From: Nocardiopsis sp. NRRL B-16309
GTDB lineage: Bacteria > Actinomycetota > Actinomycetes > Streptosporangiales > Streptosporangiaceae
Reading direction: 5' to 3'
Assembly: GCF_001279585.1 (NCBI RefSeq)
Contig: NZ_LGEC01000059.1
Span: 45,544 to 109,543 of the forward strand
DNA length: 64,000 nucleotides
Numbering within the stretch: the first letter of the stretch is position 1; each line of letters opens with the position of its first letter. A model generated the notes under the pieces. It worked only from the letters and a program-made list of their open reading frames with translations. It had not been told where the DNA came from and ran no database searches. Made by a program: the position numbers and the translations under genes. Below are positions 31,510-39,918 of the stretch, piece by piece.

Positions 31510-32499
31510 ATGGCCCAAGTACCCGTCAACGTCACCGTCACCGGCGCCGCCGGCCAGATCGGCTACGCCCTGCTGTTCCGGATCGCCTCCGGCCAGCTGC
31601 TCGGCGCCGACACCCCGGTGAAGCTGCGTCTGCTGGAGATCCCGCAGGCCGTCAAGGCCGCCGAGGGCACGGCGATGGAGCTGGACGACTGCGCCTTCCC
31701 CCTGCTGCAGGGCATCGACATCTTCGACGACGCCCGTCAGGCGTTCGAGGGCGCCAACGTGGGCCTGCTGGTCGGCGCGCGTCCCCGCGGCAAGGGCATG
31801 GAGCGCGGTGACCTCCTCCAGGCCAACGGCGGCATCTTCAAGCCCCAGGGCGAGGCCATCAACGCCGGCGCGGCCGACGACATCCGCGTCCTGGTGGTCG
31901 GCAACCCCGCCAACACCAACGCCCTCATCGCGCAGAGCCACGCTCCCGACGTGCCCGCCGAGCGCTTCACCGCGATGACGCGCCTGGACCACAACCGCGC
32001 GCTCACCCAGCTCGCCAAGAAGCTCGACGTGTCGATCAACGACATCAAGAAGCTCACGATCTGGGGCAACCACTCCGCCACCCAGTACCCCGACCTGTTC
32101 CACGCCGAGGTCGGCGGCGCCAACGCCGCCAAGGCCGTCGGCGACCAGGCCTGGCTGGAGAACGACTTCATCCCCACCGTCGCCAAGCGCGGCGCCGCGA
32201 TCATCGAGGCCCGGGGCGCCTCCTCGGCCGCCTCGGCCGCCAACGCCGCCATCGACCACGTCCACGACTGGGTCAACGGCACCCCCGAGGGCGACTGGAC
32301 CTCCGCGGCCATCCCCTCCGACGGTTCCTACGGCGTGCCCGAGGGCCTCATCTCCTCCTTCCCCGTCGTGTCCAGGAACGGCAGGTGGGAGATCGTCCAG
32401 GGTCTGGAGATCGACGACTTCTCGCGCGGCCGCATCGACGCCTCCGTCAAGGAGCTCGTCGAGGAGCGCGACACCGTCAAGGAGCTCGGCCTGGTCTGA
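31510..32499 (+). CDS. mdh: Malate dehydrogenase
   Basis: The 329-aa product converts malate and NAD+ to oxaloacetate in the TCA cycle, in the cytosol. It has the NAD-binding VTGAAGQIGYALLFRIASG loop, VVGNPANTNA, the substrate Arg in MTRLDHNRA and the catalytic His in IWGNHSATQYPD. Length is normal for the LDH-like cytosolic type found in actinobacteria. It is monocistronic: 11 bp downstream a new region leads into the helicase. The 259-bp gap to the tRNA would hold its promoter. Confidence 0.95.
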   Translation: MAQVPVNVTVTGAAGQIGYALLFRIASGQLLGADTPVKLRLLEIPQAVKAAEGTAMELDDCAFPLLQGIDIFDDARQAFEGANVGLLVGARPRGKGMERGDLLQANGGIFKPQGEAINAGAADDIRVLVVGNPANTNALIAQSHAPDVPAERFTAMTRLDHNRALTQLAKKLDVSINDIKKLTIWGNHSATQYPDLFHAEVGGANAAKAVGDQAWLENDFIPTVAKRGAAIIEARGASSAASAANAAIDHVHDWVNGTPEGDWTSAAIPSDGSYGVPEGLISSFPVVSRNGRWEIVQGLEIDDFSRGRIDASVKELVEERDTVKELGLV

Positions 32500-32626
32500 G
32501 TGCGACCGTCCCCTCCGCACAGCGGGTGGGGCGCGGTGCGGGGGCGTTTCCCACGGGGAGCGCCCCCTTCGTCCGTGCGGAGGGCGCACGTCCCGACGGG
32601 GTTCGGGGAGCGGGCAGTATAGAACC

Positions 32627-35134
32627 GTGAGTCTCATCGATGTTCTTCCCGCCGAACCCGAACCCGATTCCCTCTTCGAGGCGTTCGCCTCGTGGTGCGA
32701 GGAGCGGGGCCTCACCCTGTACCCACACCAGGAGGAGGCGCTCATCGAGGTCGTCTCCGGGTCCAACGTCATCCTCAACACCCCCACCGGCTCCGGCAAG
32801 AGCATGGTCGCCACCGGCGCCCTCTTCGCCGCGCTGGCCCGTGACGAGTGCGCGTTCTACACCGCGCCCATCAAGGCCCTGGTCTCGGAGAAGTTCTTCG
32901 ACCTCTGCAAGATCTTCGGCACCGAGAACGTCGGCATGATGACCGGCGACGCCAGCGTGAACTCCGACGCGCCGATCGTGTGCTGCACCGCCGAGGTGCT
33001 GGCCCAGATCGCCCTGGTCGAGGGCAGGCACGCCGACATCAACACCGTCGTCATGGACGAGTTCCACTTCTACGCCGAACCCGACCGCGGCTGGGCCTGG
33101 CAGGTCCCCCTGCTGGAGATGCCCCAGGCCCAGTTCCTGCTGATGTCGGCGACCCTGGGCGACGTCACCCGCTTCGAGGAGGACCTGGAGAAGCGCACCG
33201 GCCGCTCCACCGCCGTGGTCGCCTCCGCCGAGCGCCCGGTCCCCCTCTACTACGACTACCGCGTCACCCCCCTCCACGAGACGCTGGAGGAACTGCTCGG
33301 CGACGGCCAGGCGCCCGTGTACATCGTGCACTTCACCCAGGCACAGGCCATCGAGCGCGCACAGTCGCTGACCAGCATCAACATGTGCACCAAGGAGGAG
33401 AAGGCGGCGATCGCCGACGAGATCGGCAACTTCCGCTTCACCACCAAGTTCGGCCGGAACCTGTCCCGCTACGTCCGCCACGGCATCGGCGTGCACCACG
33501 CCGGGATGCTGCCCAAGTACCGCCGCCTCGTCGAACGGCTCGCCCAGGCCGGACTCCTCAAGGTCATCTGCGGCACCGACACGCTCGGCGTGGGCGTCAA
33601 CGTGCCCATCCGCACGGTCCTGTTCACCGCGCTGAGCAAGTACGACGGCGTGCGCGTGCGCCGCCTGCGCGCCCGCGAGTTCCACCAGATCGCCGGGCGG
33701 GCCGGCCGCGCCGGGTTCGACACGGTCGGCCACGTGGTCGCCCAGGCACCCGAGCACGTGATCGAGAACGAGAAGGCCCTGGCCAAGGCGGGCGACGACA
33801 CCAAGAAGCGGCGCAAGGTCGTGCGCAAGAAGGCCCCGGAGGGCTTCGTCGCCTGGGACGAGGCGACGTTCCGCAAGCTCATCGAGGCCGACCCCGAACC
33901 GCTCACCTCCCGTTTCCGCGTGAGCAACGCGATGCTGCTGAGCGTGATCTCGCGGCCCGGCAACTGCTTCGCCGCCATGAAGCACCTGCTCACGGAGAAC
34001 CACGACGACCGCCGGACCCAGCGCCGCCACATCCACGAGGCGATCGCCATCTACCGGTCGCTGCTGGACGGCGGCATCGTCGAGACGCTGCCGGAGCCCG
34101 ACGCCCAGGGGCGCACCGCCCGGCTGACCGTCGACCTGCAGGCGGACTTCGCGCTCAACCAGCCGCTGTCCACGTTCGCGCTGGCCGCGCTGGAACTCCT
34201 CGACAAGGAGTCCCCCACCTACCACCTGGACGCGCTCACCGTCGTGGAGTCCACCCTGGACGACCCGCGGCAGATCCTCGGCGCCCAGCTCAACAAGGCC
34301 CGCGGCGAGGCCGTCCAGCAGATGAAGATGGACGGGATCGAGTACGACGAGCGCATGGAGCGGCTGGAGGAGATCGACTACCCCAAGCCGCTGGAGGAGA
34401 TGCTCGACCACGCCTACGAGGTCTACCGGACCGGTCACCCGTGGGTCGGCGACCACCCGCTGCGGCCCAAGACGGTCGCGCGTGACATGTACGAGCGCGC
34501 GATGACCTTCGTCGAGTACGTGGGCTACTACGAGCTGGCGCGCTCCGAAGGGCTCGTCCTGCGCTACCTCGCCAGTGCCTACAAGGCGCTGAACCAGACG
34601 GTGCCCGACGACGCCAAGACCGAGGAGCTGCGCGACCTCACCGAGTGGTTGGGCGAGCTGGTCCGCCAGGTGGACTCCAGCCTGCTGGACGAGTGGGAGC
34701 AGCTCACCAACCCCGAGGAGGAGGCCCCCGAGGGCGAGGAGCCGGCCGAGGAGAGGGTGCGGCCGGTCACCGCCAACGCCCGCGCCTTCAAGGTGCTGGT
34801 GCGCAACGAGATGTTCCGCCGCGTGGAGCTGGCCTCCCGGCGGCGCTACGGCGACCTCGGCAAGCTCTCCCAGGACGGGGAGTGGACCGGCGAGGAGTGG
34901 GCGGAGGCGGTCGAGGCCTACTACGCCGAGCACGACGAGATCGGGACCGGCCCGGACGCCCGCGGCCCCCGGATGCTGCTCATCGAGGAGGAGTCCGGTC
35001 TGTGGCGGATCCGGCAGATCTTCGCCGATCCCGCGGGCGACCACGACTGGGGCATCAGCGCGGAGGTGGACCTGGCCGCCTCCGACGCCGAGGGCCGCGC
35101 GGTCGTGCACGTGGTGGACGTCAACCGGCTCTGA
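32627..35134 (+). CDS. DEAD/DEAH-box helicase with DUF3516 C-terminal domain
   Basis: GTG start at 32627, 835 aa. Helicase motifs: Q-like PHQEEALIEV, motif I TPTGSGKS, Ib/II FYTAPIKAL and MDEFHFYAEPDRGW (DEFH in place of DEAD), III SATLGD, IV-VI with TDTLGVGVNVP and HQIAGRAGRAGFDT. The C-terminal half matches DUF3516, known from actinobacterial Ski2-like RNA helicases. It would unwind RNA in ribosome or mRNA turnover. The gene is convergent with the RibD-like pair; the 297-bp region between holds only short diverged repeats. Confidence 0.9.
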   Translation: MSLIDVLPAEPEPDSLFEAFASWCEERGLTLYPHQEEALIEVVSGSNVILNTPTGSGKSMVATGALFAALARDECAFYTAPIKALVSEKFFDLCKIFGTENVGMMTGDASVNSDAPIVCCTAEVLAQIALVEGRHADINTVVMDEFHFYAEPDRGWAWQVPLLEMPQAQFLLMSATLGDVTRFEEDLEKRTGRSTAVVASAERPVPLYYDYRVTPLHETLEELLGDGQAPVYIVHFTQAQAIERAQSLTSINMCTKEEKAAIADEIGNFRFTTKFGRNLSRYVRHGIGVHHAGMLPKYRRLVERLAQAGLLKVICGTDTLGVGVNVPIRTVLFTALSKYDGVRVRRLRAREFHQIAGRAGRAGFDTVGHVVAQAPEHVIENEKALAKAGDDTKKRRKVVRKKAPEGFVAWDEATFRKLIEADPEPLTSRFRVSNAMLLSVISRPGNCFAAMKHLLTENHDDRRTQRRHIHEAIAIYRSLLDGGIVETLPEPDAQGRTARLTVDLQADFALNQPLSTFALAALELLDKESPTYHLDALTVVESTLDDPRQILGAQLNKARGEAVQQMKMDGIEYDERMERLEEIDYPKPLEEMLDHAYEVYRTGHPWVGDHPLRPKTVARDMYERAMTFVEYVGYYELARSEGLVLRYLASAYKALNQTVPDDAKTEELRDLTEWLGELVRQVDSSLLDEWEQLTNPEEEAPEGEEPAEERVRPVTANARAFKVLVRNEMFRRVELASRRRYGDLGKLSQDGEWTGEEWAEAVEAYYAEHDEIGTGPDARGPRMLLIEEESGLWRIRQIFADPAGDHDWGISAEVDLAASDAEGRAVVHVVDVNRL

Positions 35135-35431
35135 CCCGGGCGCCCCTCACGACGGGGGCCTTCGCGCCTTCCGGTGTTTCCGCTCGTTCCTCGCCGACCC
35201 GTCTGCGGGCCCTCCCGGACCCGGAGGACGTCCTGCCTGCCCCGACCCCAGGGGCGTGGCGAGCTGCCTGCCTCGGCCCCAGGGATGCGGCGAGGGGCGC
35301 GCCGGTGCTCCACGGGCCGTGGGCGTAGCCGCGGCGAGGAACGGGCAGGGCACGCACTCGGCCGAAGGACACGGGCCACCCGGCGCCCCGGGCAAGGGCC
35401 GAAGCGAGGCGGAGGACCCGAGAGAACCCGG

Positions 35432-35905
35432 TCAGCCGATCAGGTGGGCGTTGGCCGCCCGGACCCCCGCCGCGAGGTCGGGCCGCTCCACCACGGTCCG
35501 GCCCGCCGCGGCCAGCCGTTCGGCCCCGTCGCAGTCCACGAACAGCGCGGGCTCGCGCCAGGCGAACACCACCCGGGGCACGGGGGTGGTGAGGATGAGG
35601 CCGGTGCAGGCCAGCGGCCGTGAGGCGCGCGCGCTGCACGGCTCCAGGGACGAGTACAGGGTGGCCCGCGCCAGCCGCGGGTCGTCGGGGTCCACCTCGC
35701 GCAGGGCCACCTCCTCAGCGTGGTCGTGGGGGTCGTCCCGGCGCGAGTAGCCCTCGCCGAGCACGGTCCCGTCCGCGGCCACCACCACGGCGCCCACCGA
35801 GAACGCGGTGTCCGAGGCCGGGCTCAGTCCGGACAGCTCCACGGTGCGGTGCAGCCAGTACGTGTCACCGTCCCCCTCGGCGGGCGGCGGCCCGGCGGGG
35901 CTCAC
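35432..35905 (-). CDS. RibD N-terminal-type deaminase
   Basis: The 157-aa product has the zinc deaminase signature HAEEVALREV (His, catalytic Glu) and SLEPCSARASRPLACTGLIL (two Cys). In bifunctional RibD this domain deaminates a pyrimidinone intermediate of riboflavin synthesis. Here it is a stand-alone protein whose ATG overlaps the stop of the following reductase gene in the usual ATGA manner (genes read leftward, reductase first). The two probably act as a pair. Confidence 0.85.
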   Translation of the reverse strand: MSPAGPPPAEGDGDTYWLHRTVELSGLSPASDTAFSVGAVVVAADGTVLGEGYSRRDDPHDHAEEVALREVDPDDPRLARATLYSSLEPCSARASRPLACTGLILTTPVPRVVFAWREPALFVDCDGAERLAAAGRTVVERPDLAAGVRAANAHLIG

Positions 35906-36609
35906 GTGGGTCCCCCGGCCGGGTCGGCGACATAGCGCAGGACGGCGACGTCGCCGAGCGCGCGCGCCTGCGCCAGACGCAGCGGCGAGGACGGGGTGAA
36001 GGCGAAGGGGCCGGGCAGGACGAAGCGCGGCGCGTCCTCCTCCCCCACGAAGAAGGGGGCCACGGCCAGGCGGAGCTCGTCGACCAGGCCCTCGGTGAGG
36101 AACATCGTGTGGATGTGCCCCCCGCCCTCCACGAGGAGGCGGCCCACGCCCCGTTCGGCGAGGTCGGCGAGCACGCCCTTGGCCGTGGGCGGGTCCCCGG
36201 CGTCGGCGACCTCCACTGGCGGCAGTCCCCCCGGGAGCCCCGCGAGCGCGCGGCGGGCGGTGTCCAGGCCCGCTCCCCCGGTGTGCACGACCGCTCCGAC
36301 GTCACCGGTGGTGAAGAACCGGGCGCCGGGGTCGATGTCGCCGGACCGGGTGACCACGCACTTGAGCAGGTTCTCGGGCCGCCCCGCGGCCCGGCGGCGG
36401 CTCCGCAGTTCCGGCGACCTCACGAGCAGACGGGGGTTGTCGGCGCGCAGCGTGCCAGCGCCGACCAGGATCGCGTCGCACTCGGCGCGCAGAGCGTCGA
36501 TCTCGGCGAAGTCGGCGTCGTTGGACAGGCGCAACCGGTCGGGACCGGCGTCGTCGATGCGGCCGTCGATCGACATCGCGCAGCTCAGGATGGTGTACGG
36601 ACGGTCCAT
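35902..36609 (-). CDS. RibD C-terminal-type reductase
   Basis: The 235-aa product starts MDRPYTILSCAMSIDGRIDD, the dihydrofolate-reductase-like start of RibD reductases, and carries CDAILVGAGTLRADNPRLLV, LLVEGGGHIHTMFLTEGLVD and a final FVGEEDAPRFVL. It uses NADPH to reduce the ribosyl side chain of a riboflavin precursor. The gene comes first in a two-gene leftward operon with the deaminase. A riboflavin role or a related secondary-metabolite role cannot be separated by sequence alone. Confidence 0.85.
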   Translation of the reverse strand: MDRPYTILSCAMSIDGRIDDAGPDRLRLSNDADFAEIDALRAECDAILVGAGTLRADNPRLLVRSPELRSRRRAAGRPENLLKCVVTRSGDIDPGARFFTTGDVGAVVHTGGAGLDTARRALAGLPGGLPPVEVADAGDPPTAKGVLADLAERGVGRLLVEGGGHIHTMFLTEGLVDELRLAVAPFFVGEEDAPRFVLPGPFAFTPSSPLRLAQARALGDVAVLRYVADPAGGPT

Positions 36610-37102
36610 GCTCCCAAGGTTAGCCCCGCCCCCTCGAACGGAAGGACGTATTGACCGCCGCCCCGGGGCCGGCGCCTTCTCCCGCTTTCACGTCGACGAC
36701 ATCGGATTGTCGCAGGCAGTGGGTGTCGGCGCGTAATTGCACGCGGGAATAGGTGCGGCCTTAATTCAGGCCCTCAGTGTCCGCTTCGTACACCCGCGCC
36801 GCAGGCTCCGCGGAGGGCCGCCGACCGGCCCCACCGGTCGCACGCTCATCCTGGGCAAACCCCTCTTCCGCGCGAACAGGGGCTTGTGCCTTCGTGCACC
36901 TCTCCAGATTCCTCACAAAGTGGACATTGGGTATATACGCCCTGGTCGGGCCAAGTCCGGCGTAACACGCATCGCCCAGACCGACAAGAGCAGAGTGGCG
37001 GATGTTTTTACGACCTGTGTCCGTGACTCGGTTAACAAGCCCGTCAACAACGAATACAATCCAGTGGTCGGCTCACTTCCCCACCTCACATAGAGGACGG
37101 CG
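36610..37102. other. Intergenic region between divergent RibD-like and methyltransferase genes
   Basis: No coding frame or tRNA is supported in these 493 bp. The right half is less GC-rich than the genes around it (e.g. 36905-37060), as promoter regions often are, and includes TATATAC at 36931-36937. It would contain promoters for both divergent genes; none can be placed with confidence. Confidence 0.5.
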
Positions 37103-37990
37103 ATGTCTCGATTCACCTCCCCCGATTTCCTGAGGCAGGCGGGGGGCAAACACGTCCGGGCCAAACCACCGCCCGTCGTCGACCTGGCACGGCCCAGCCT
37201 GGCGCGGTTCCACTCCTTCCACCTCAAGGGGAAGGACCACTTCGAGGTCGACCGCGACCTGGCCACCCGCGCCGAACAGGCCGCCCCGGGATTCCAGGAC
37301 GTCGTCCTCGGTGAACGCGCCTTCCTCCAGCGGGCGGTCCGGTTCCTGGCCGCGGAGCAGGGCATCCGGCAGTTCATCCAGATCGGCGCCGGCCTGCCCG
37401 CGCCCGGCGACCCCCACGAGATCGCGCAGGGGACCGACCCGGGCGCCCGGGTGGTCTACGCCTCGGACGACGCCATGGTGCTCACGCACCACCGTGCCCT
37501 GCTCCGGGACGGCCGGACCACCACCGCGGTCCAGGGCGGGCTGACCACCCCCGACCGCGTGCTGGCCGACGCCGAGACCGCCAGGTTCATCGATCTCGAC
37601 CAGCCGGTGGGGCTCCTGCTCACCGGTGTGGTGGCACACGTGTCGGACGACGACGATCCGGCCGGGCACATCGCCGCCCTGCGTGACTCCCTCGCCCCCG
37701 GAAGTCATCTGGTCCTGAGCCACTACTGCCGCCCCGACGCGACCACCTTCCCCAAGGACGCCCAGCGCGCGGCCGTACTGGAACAGCTCTTCACCGAGCA
37801 CCTCGGTTCCGGGCGCTGGCGTACGGAGAAGGAGATCCAGGCGTGCTTCGCGGGCTGGCGGTCCGTGCCTCCCGGCGTGCTCCAGGCCCAGCGGTGGCGG
37901 ACGCTGCCGGTCGCACCGCCCGTCCCCGGCTGCTACCAGATGCCGCAGCGCAACCGCCGGCTCATCATCGGCGGCGTGGGCCGACTCTGA
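37103..37990 (+). CDS. S-adenosyl-methionine-dependent methyltransferase (DUF574/PF04672)
   Basis: ATG 37103 after GAGGAC. The 295-aa product has the DUF574 plan: conserved DRDLATRAEQAAPGFQ region, QFIQIGAGLPAPGDPHEIAQ (SAM-binding loop, GAG), VVYASDDAMV, DQPVGLLLTGVVAHVSDDDD and a final PPGVLQAQRWRTLPV. Members often accompany regulators in actinobacteria; the substrate is unknown. Monocistronic, followed by 587 bp without a gene. Confidence 0.85.
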   Translation: MSRFTSPDFLRQAGGKHVRAKPPPVVDLARPSLARFHSFHLKGKDHFEVDRDLATRAEQAAPGFQDVVLGERAFLQRAVRFLAAEQGIRQFIQIGAGLPAPGDPHEIAQGTDPGARVVYASDDAMVLTHHRALLRDGRTTTAVQGGLTTPDRVLADAETARFIDLDQPVGLLLTGVVAHVSDDDDPAGHIAALRDSLAPGSHLVLSHYCRPDATTFPKDAQRAAVLEQLFTEHLGSGRWRTEKEIQACFAGWRSVPPGVLQAQRWRTLPVAPPVPGCYQMPQRNRRLIIGGVGRL

Positions 37991-38577
37991 CGGCATCCCC
38001 CGCACCCGCGTCTGAGCCATCGGCCCGGCAGCGGGCGGGGGCCTCTCCATGCCCGCCGCCCAGCGCCCTCTCGCCCCGGCTCCAGCGTCCCACGCGCCCC
38101 CTTCGCGCAGCGCCTGGCACCCCGCCGCCCGTGCTCGGACCCGGACGTCGCGTCCCCCACGCAGCCCCGTGCCCCCTCGCGCGGCGTGCAGCGCCTGGCG
38201 GCCCGCCGAACCCGTTCTCCGGCTCCAGCGTCCCTCACGCAGCACGCAGCCACCGTGCCTCCTCGCGCAGCCCCGCCCGGCACCCCGCGGACGGCGACGG
38301 CGCCCCGGTCTCCCGAAGGCCCCGGCCGGTACCGCCGAGGCCGCCCGTAGGGCCGCAGGGACGACCAACCCGAAACGCACCCATGCGCCCCCGTCTGTGG
38401 TGCGTCCCGGAGCGGTACTCACTCCGTCCGCCACGCATGCCAGAAGGCCACACGCGAGCGCGAGGAGACCCCGGCTGGGTGCGGACGCGCGCGACGTGGT
38501 TCTCGCCCGGTGTCGCGGGCAGGCCCGGCTCCACACACGCGAAAGGGCCCCTTCCCGAAGGAAGGGGCCCTGCTCTG
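37991..38577. other. Intergenic GC-rich region with diverged internal duplication
   Basis: No gene is supported. Segments such as GGCTCCAGCGTCCC and CAGCGCCTGGC each occur twice (about 38078 and 38220; about 38113 and 38190), so part of this region arose by duplication. It ends with GAAAGGGCCCCTTC-type sequence near the tRNA. Confidence 0.5.
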
Positions 38578-38650
38578 CTCCCGCGACTGGACTCGAACCA
38601 GTAACCTGCCGGTTAACAGCCGGCTGCTCTGCCGATTGAGCTACGCGGGA
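38578..38650 (-). tRNA. tRNA-Asn (anticodon GUU), copy 1
   Basis: The cloverleaf starts TCCCGCGTAGCTCAATCGG, with anticodon GTT and T-arm GGTTCGAGTCC; the acceptor strands CGCGGGA/TCCCGCG pair fully. Identical in sequence to the copy at 38744-38816. Confidence 0.95.
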
Positions 38651-38743
38651 TCGCGCTCCTCCGCGGCTCCGTGAGCCGCGACGGCACCCATAGACTAGCG
38701 CCCCTCGCGGGGTGCTCGCGACGCCTTTTCCGGCCCCGCTCCG

Positions 38744-38816
38744 CTCCCGCGACTGGACTCGAACCAGTAACCTGCCGGTTAACAGCCGGCTGCTCTGCCG
38801 ATTGAGCTACGCGGGA
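38744..38816 (-). tRNA. tRNA-Asn (anticodon GUU), copy 2
   Basis: Same 73-nt cloverleaf as the copy at 38578-38650. The flanks (TAGACTAGCGCCC and GCGGC-rich spacer) are also similar, so the ~166-bp unit was duplicated in tandem. Confidence 0.95.
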
Positions 38817-38960
38817 TGGCGCTCGTCCGCGGCCCTGTGAGCCGCGGCGACACCAATAGACTAGCGCCCTTGACGAGTCCTCGTGACAGTGTCGGCCCGT
38901 GTGGCCGACGCCCCGACGGGGTAACGTCGAGACATCGTCTCCAAGGCCTGAAGAGGGACC

Positions 38961-39263
38961 ATGCGCTATCGGATCACGTTCGTCGCCGGGCTCGCCATCG
39001 GGTACGTCCTGGGTGCCAAGGCGGGCCGGGCACGCTATGAACAGATGTCCCGCACCGCCCGCAGGGTGGCCGACAGCCCCGTCGTCCAGGAGGTCGCCGG
39101 GCTCGTGGGGGCCCAGGTCGGCAACGCCGGACGGACGGTCTACGACAAGGCCGTCGACAAGATGCCCATCACGTCGGTGCGCGACTTCCTGGCGCGGCCC
39201 ACCGACGAGGAGCTGCGCACCATGAACCGGGAAGCCACGCCCCACGGGGCCGGCGACCGCTAG
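38961..39263 (+). CDS. YtxH-like small membrane-associated protein
   Basis: The 100-aa product starts MRYRITFVAGLAIGYVLGAK: a hydrophobic glycine-rich helix with AGRARYEQ following, as in YtxH-domain proteins. The rest is a helix plus charged tail. It is likely tethered to the membrane by its N-terminus. Its TAG overlaps the GTG start of the next gene, so the two are coupled. Function unknown. Confidence 0.75.
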   Translation: MRYRITFVAGLAIGYVLGAKAGRARYEQMSRTARRVADSPVVQEVAGLVGAQVGNAGRTVYDKAVDKMPITSVRDFLARPTDEELRTMNREATPHGAGDR

Positions 39264-39745
39264 TGTTCGGCTCCGGAGTGCCGGAGGGCGTTCGCTCCCG
39301 CCTCGGGCGGGGCGAACGCGTCCTGGCGCACGCGCCCGTCGTCGGCGAGGGCGAGCTGGTCGCCGGTTCCCAGGCGCTCTACCTTCCCGACGGACGCCGG
39401 GTGCTGTGGCAGGACATCGACCAGGCCCGGTGGAGCACCGACACCTTCACCTTCCTGGAGGAGGGCGCGGGCGAGCACAGCGTCGCGCTGCGCCCCCTCG
39501 ACTACCGGCGGCTGGCCGAGACCGTCGCCGAGCGCGTCACCGCGACGATCCTGGTCAACCAGTTCGTGCCCTTCCCGCGCGCGGACTCCGCCACGGGCTT
39601 CCGCCTGGTGGCGCGCCGGGAGCCGGGGGGCACGGAGGCGGACTGGCGGGTCCACCTGGGCGAGGGCGTCGACCCGAACGACCCCGCCCTCGCGGACGCC
39701 GTCACCGACGCCCTGGCGGTCCTGCACGACCAGATGGGCGTCTGA
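39263..39745 (+). CDS. Hypothetical actinobacterial protein
   Basis: GTG 39263 overlaps the YtxH-like stop by one base. The 160-aa product is soluble, with a beta-rich first half (ERVLAHAPVVGEGELVAGSQ; ALYLPDGRRVLWQDIDQARW) and helix LDYRRLAETVAERVTATILV. The pattern resembles the PH-like or DUF-type proteins that often accompany YtxH-like genes in actinomycetes; no specific function. Convergent with the FAD oxidoreductase. Confidence 0.7.
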   Translation: MFGSGVPEGVRSRLGRGERVLAHAPVVGEGELVAGSQALYLPDGRRVLWQDIDQARWSTDTFTFLEEGAGEHSVALRPLDYRRLAETVAERVTATILVNQFVPFPRADSATGFRLVARREPGGTEADWRVHLGEGVDPNDPALADAVTDALAVLHDQMGV

Positions 39746-39759
39746 GAGGTTCGGGGCGC

Positions 39760-39782
39760 TGAGGGGCGCTTCACGCCCCTCA
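39760..39782. terminator. Bidirectional hairpin between convergent genes
   Basis: TGAGGGGCG (39760-39768) pairs with CGCCCCTCA (39774-39782) around a 5-nt loop. It lies between the stop codons of the rightward gene at 39745 and the leftward FAD enzyme at 39919. Confidence 0.65.
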
Positions 39783-39918
39783 CCCGTACCTTCCTCGGGC
39801 CTCCGCTCGTCCCCCGCTTCGACCCGACCAACCCCCGAGTGGTCCCGCAAGCGGAACCGCTGACCTTCGACCCCTGGAGGAACGCCCAGGGCGCTTCACG
39901 CCGGGTCCTCCCCTGTCG

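Noticed and set aside
32477..35110. 877-codon leftward frame
   Set aside because: Antisense shadow of the DUF3516 helicase, whose motifs I-VI are all seen on the other strand.
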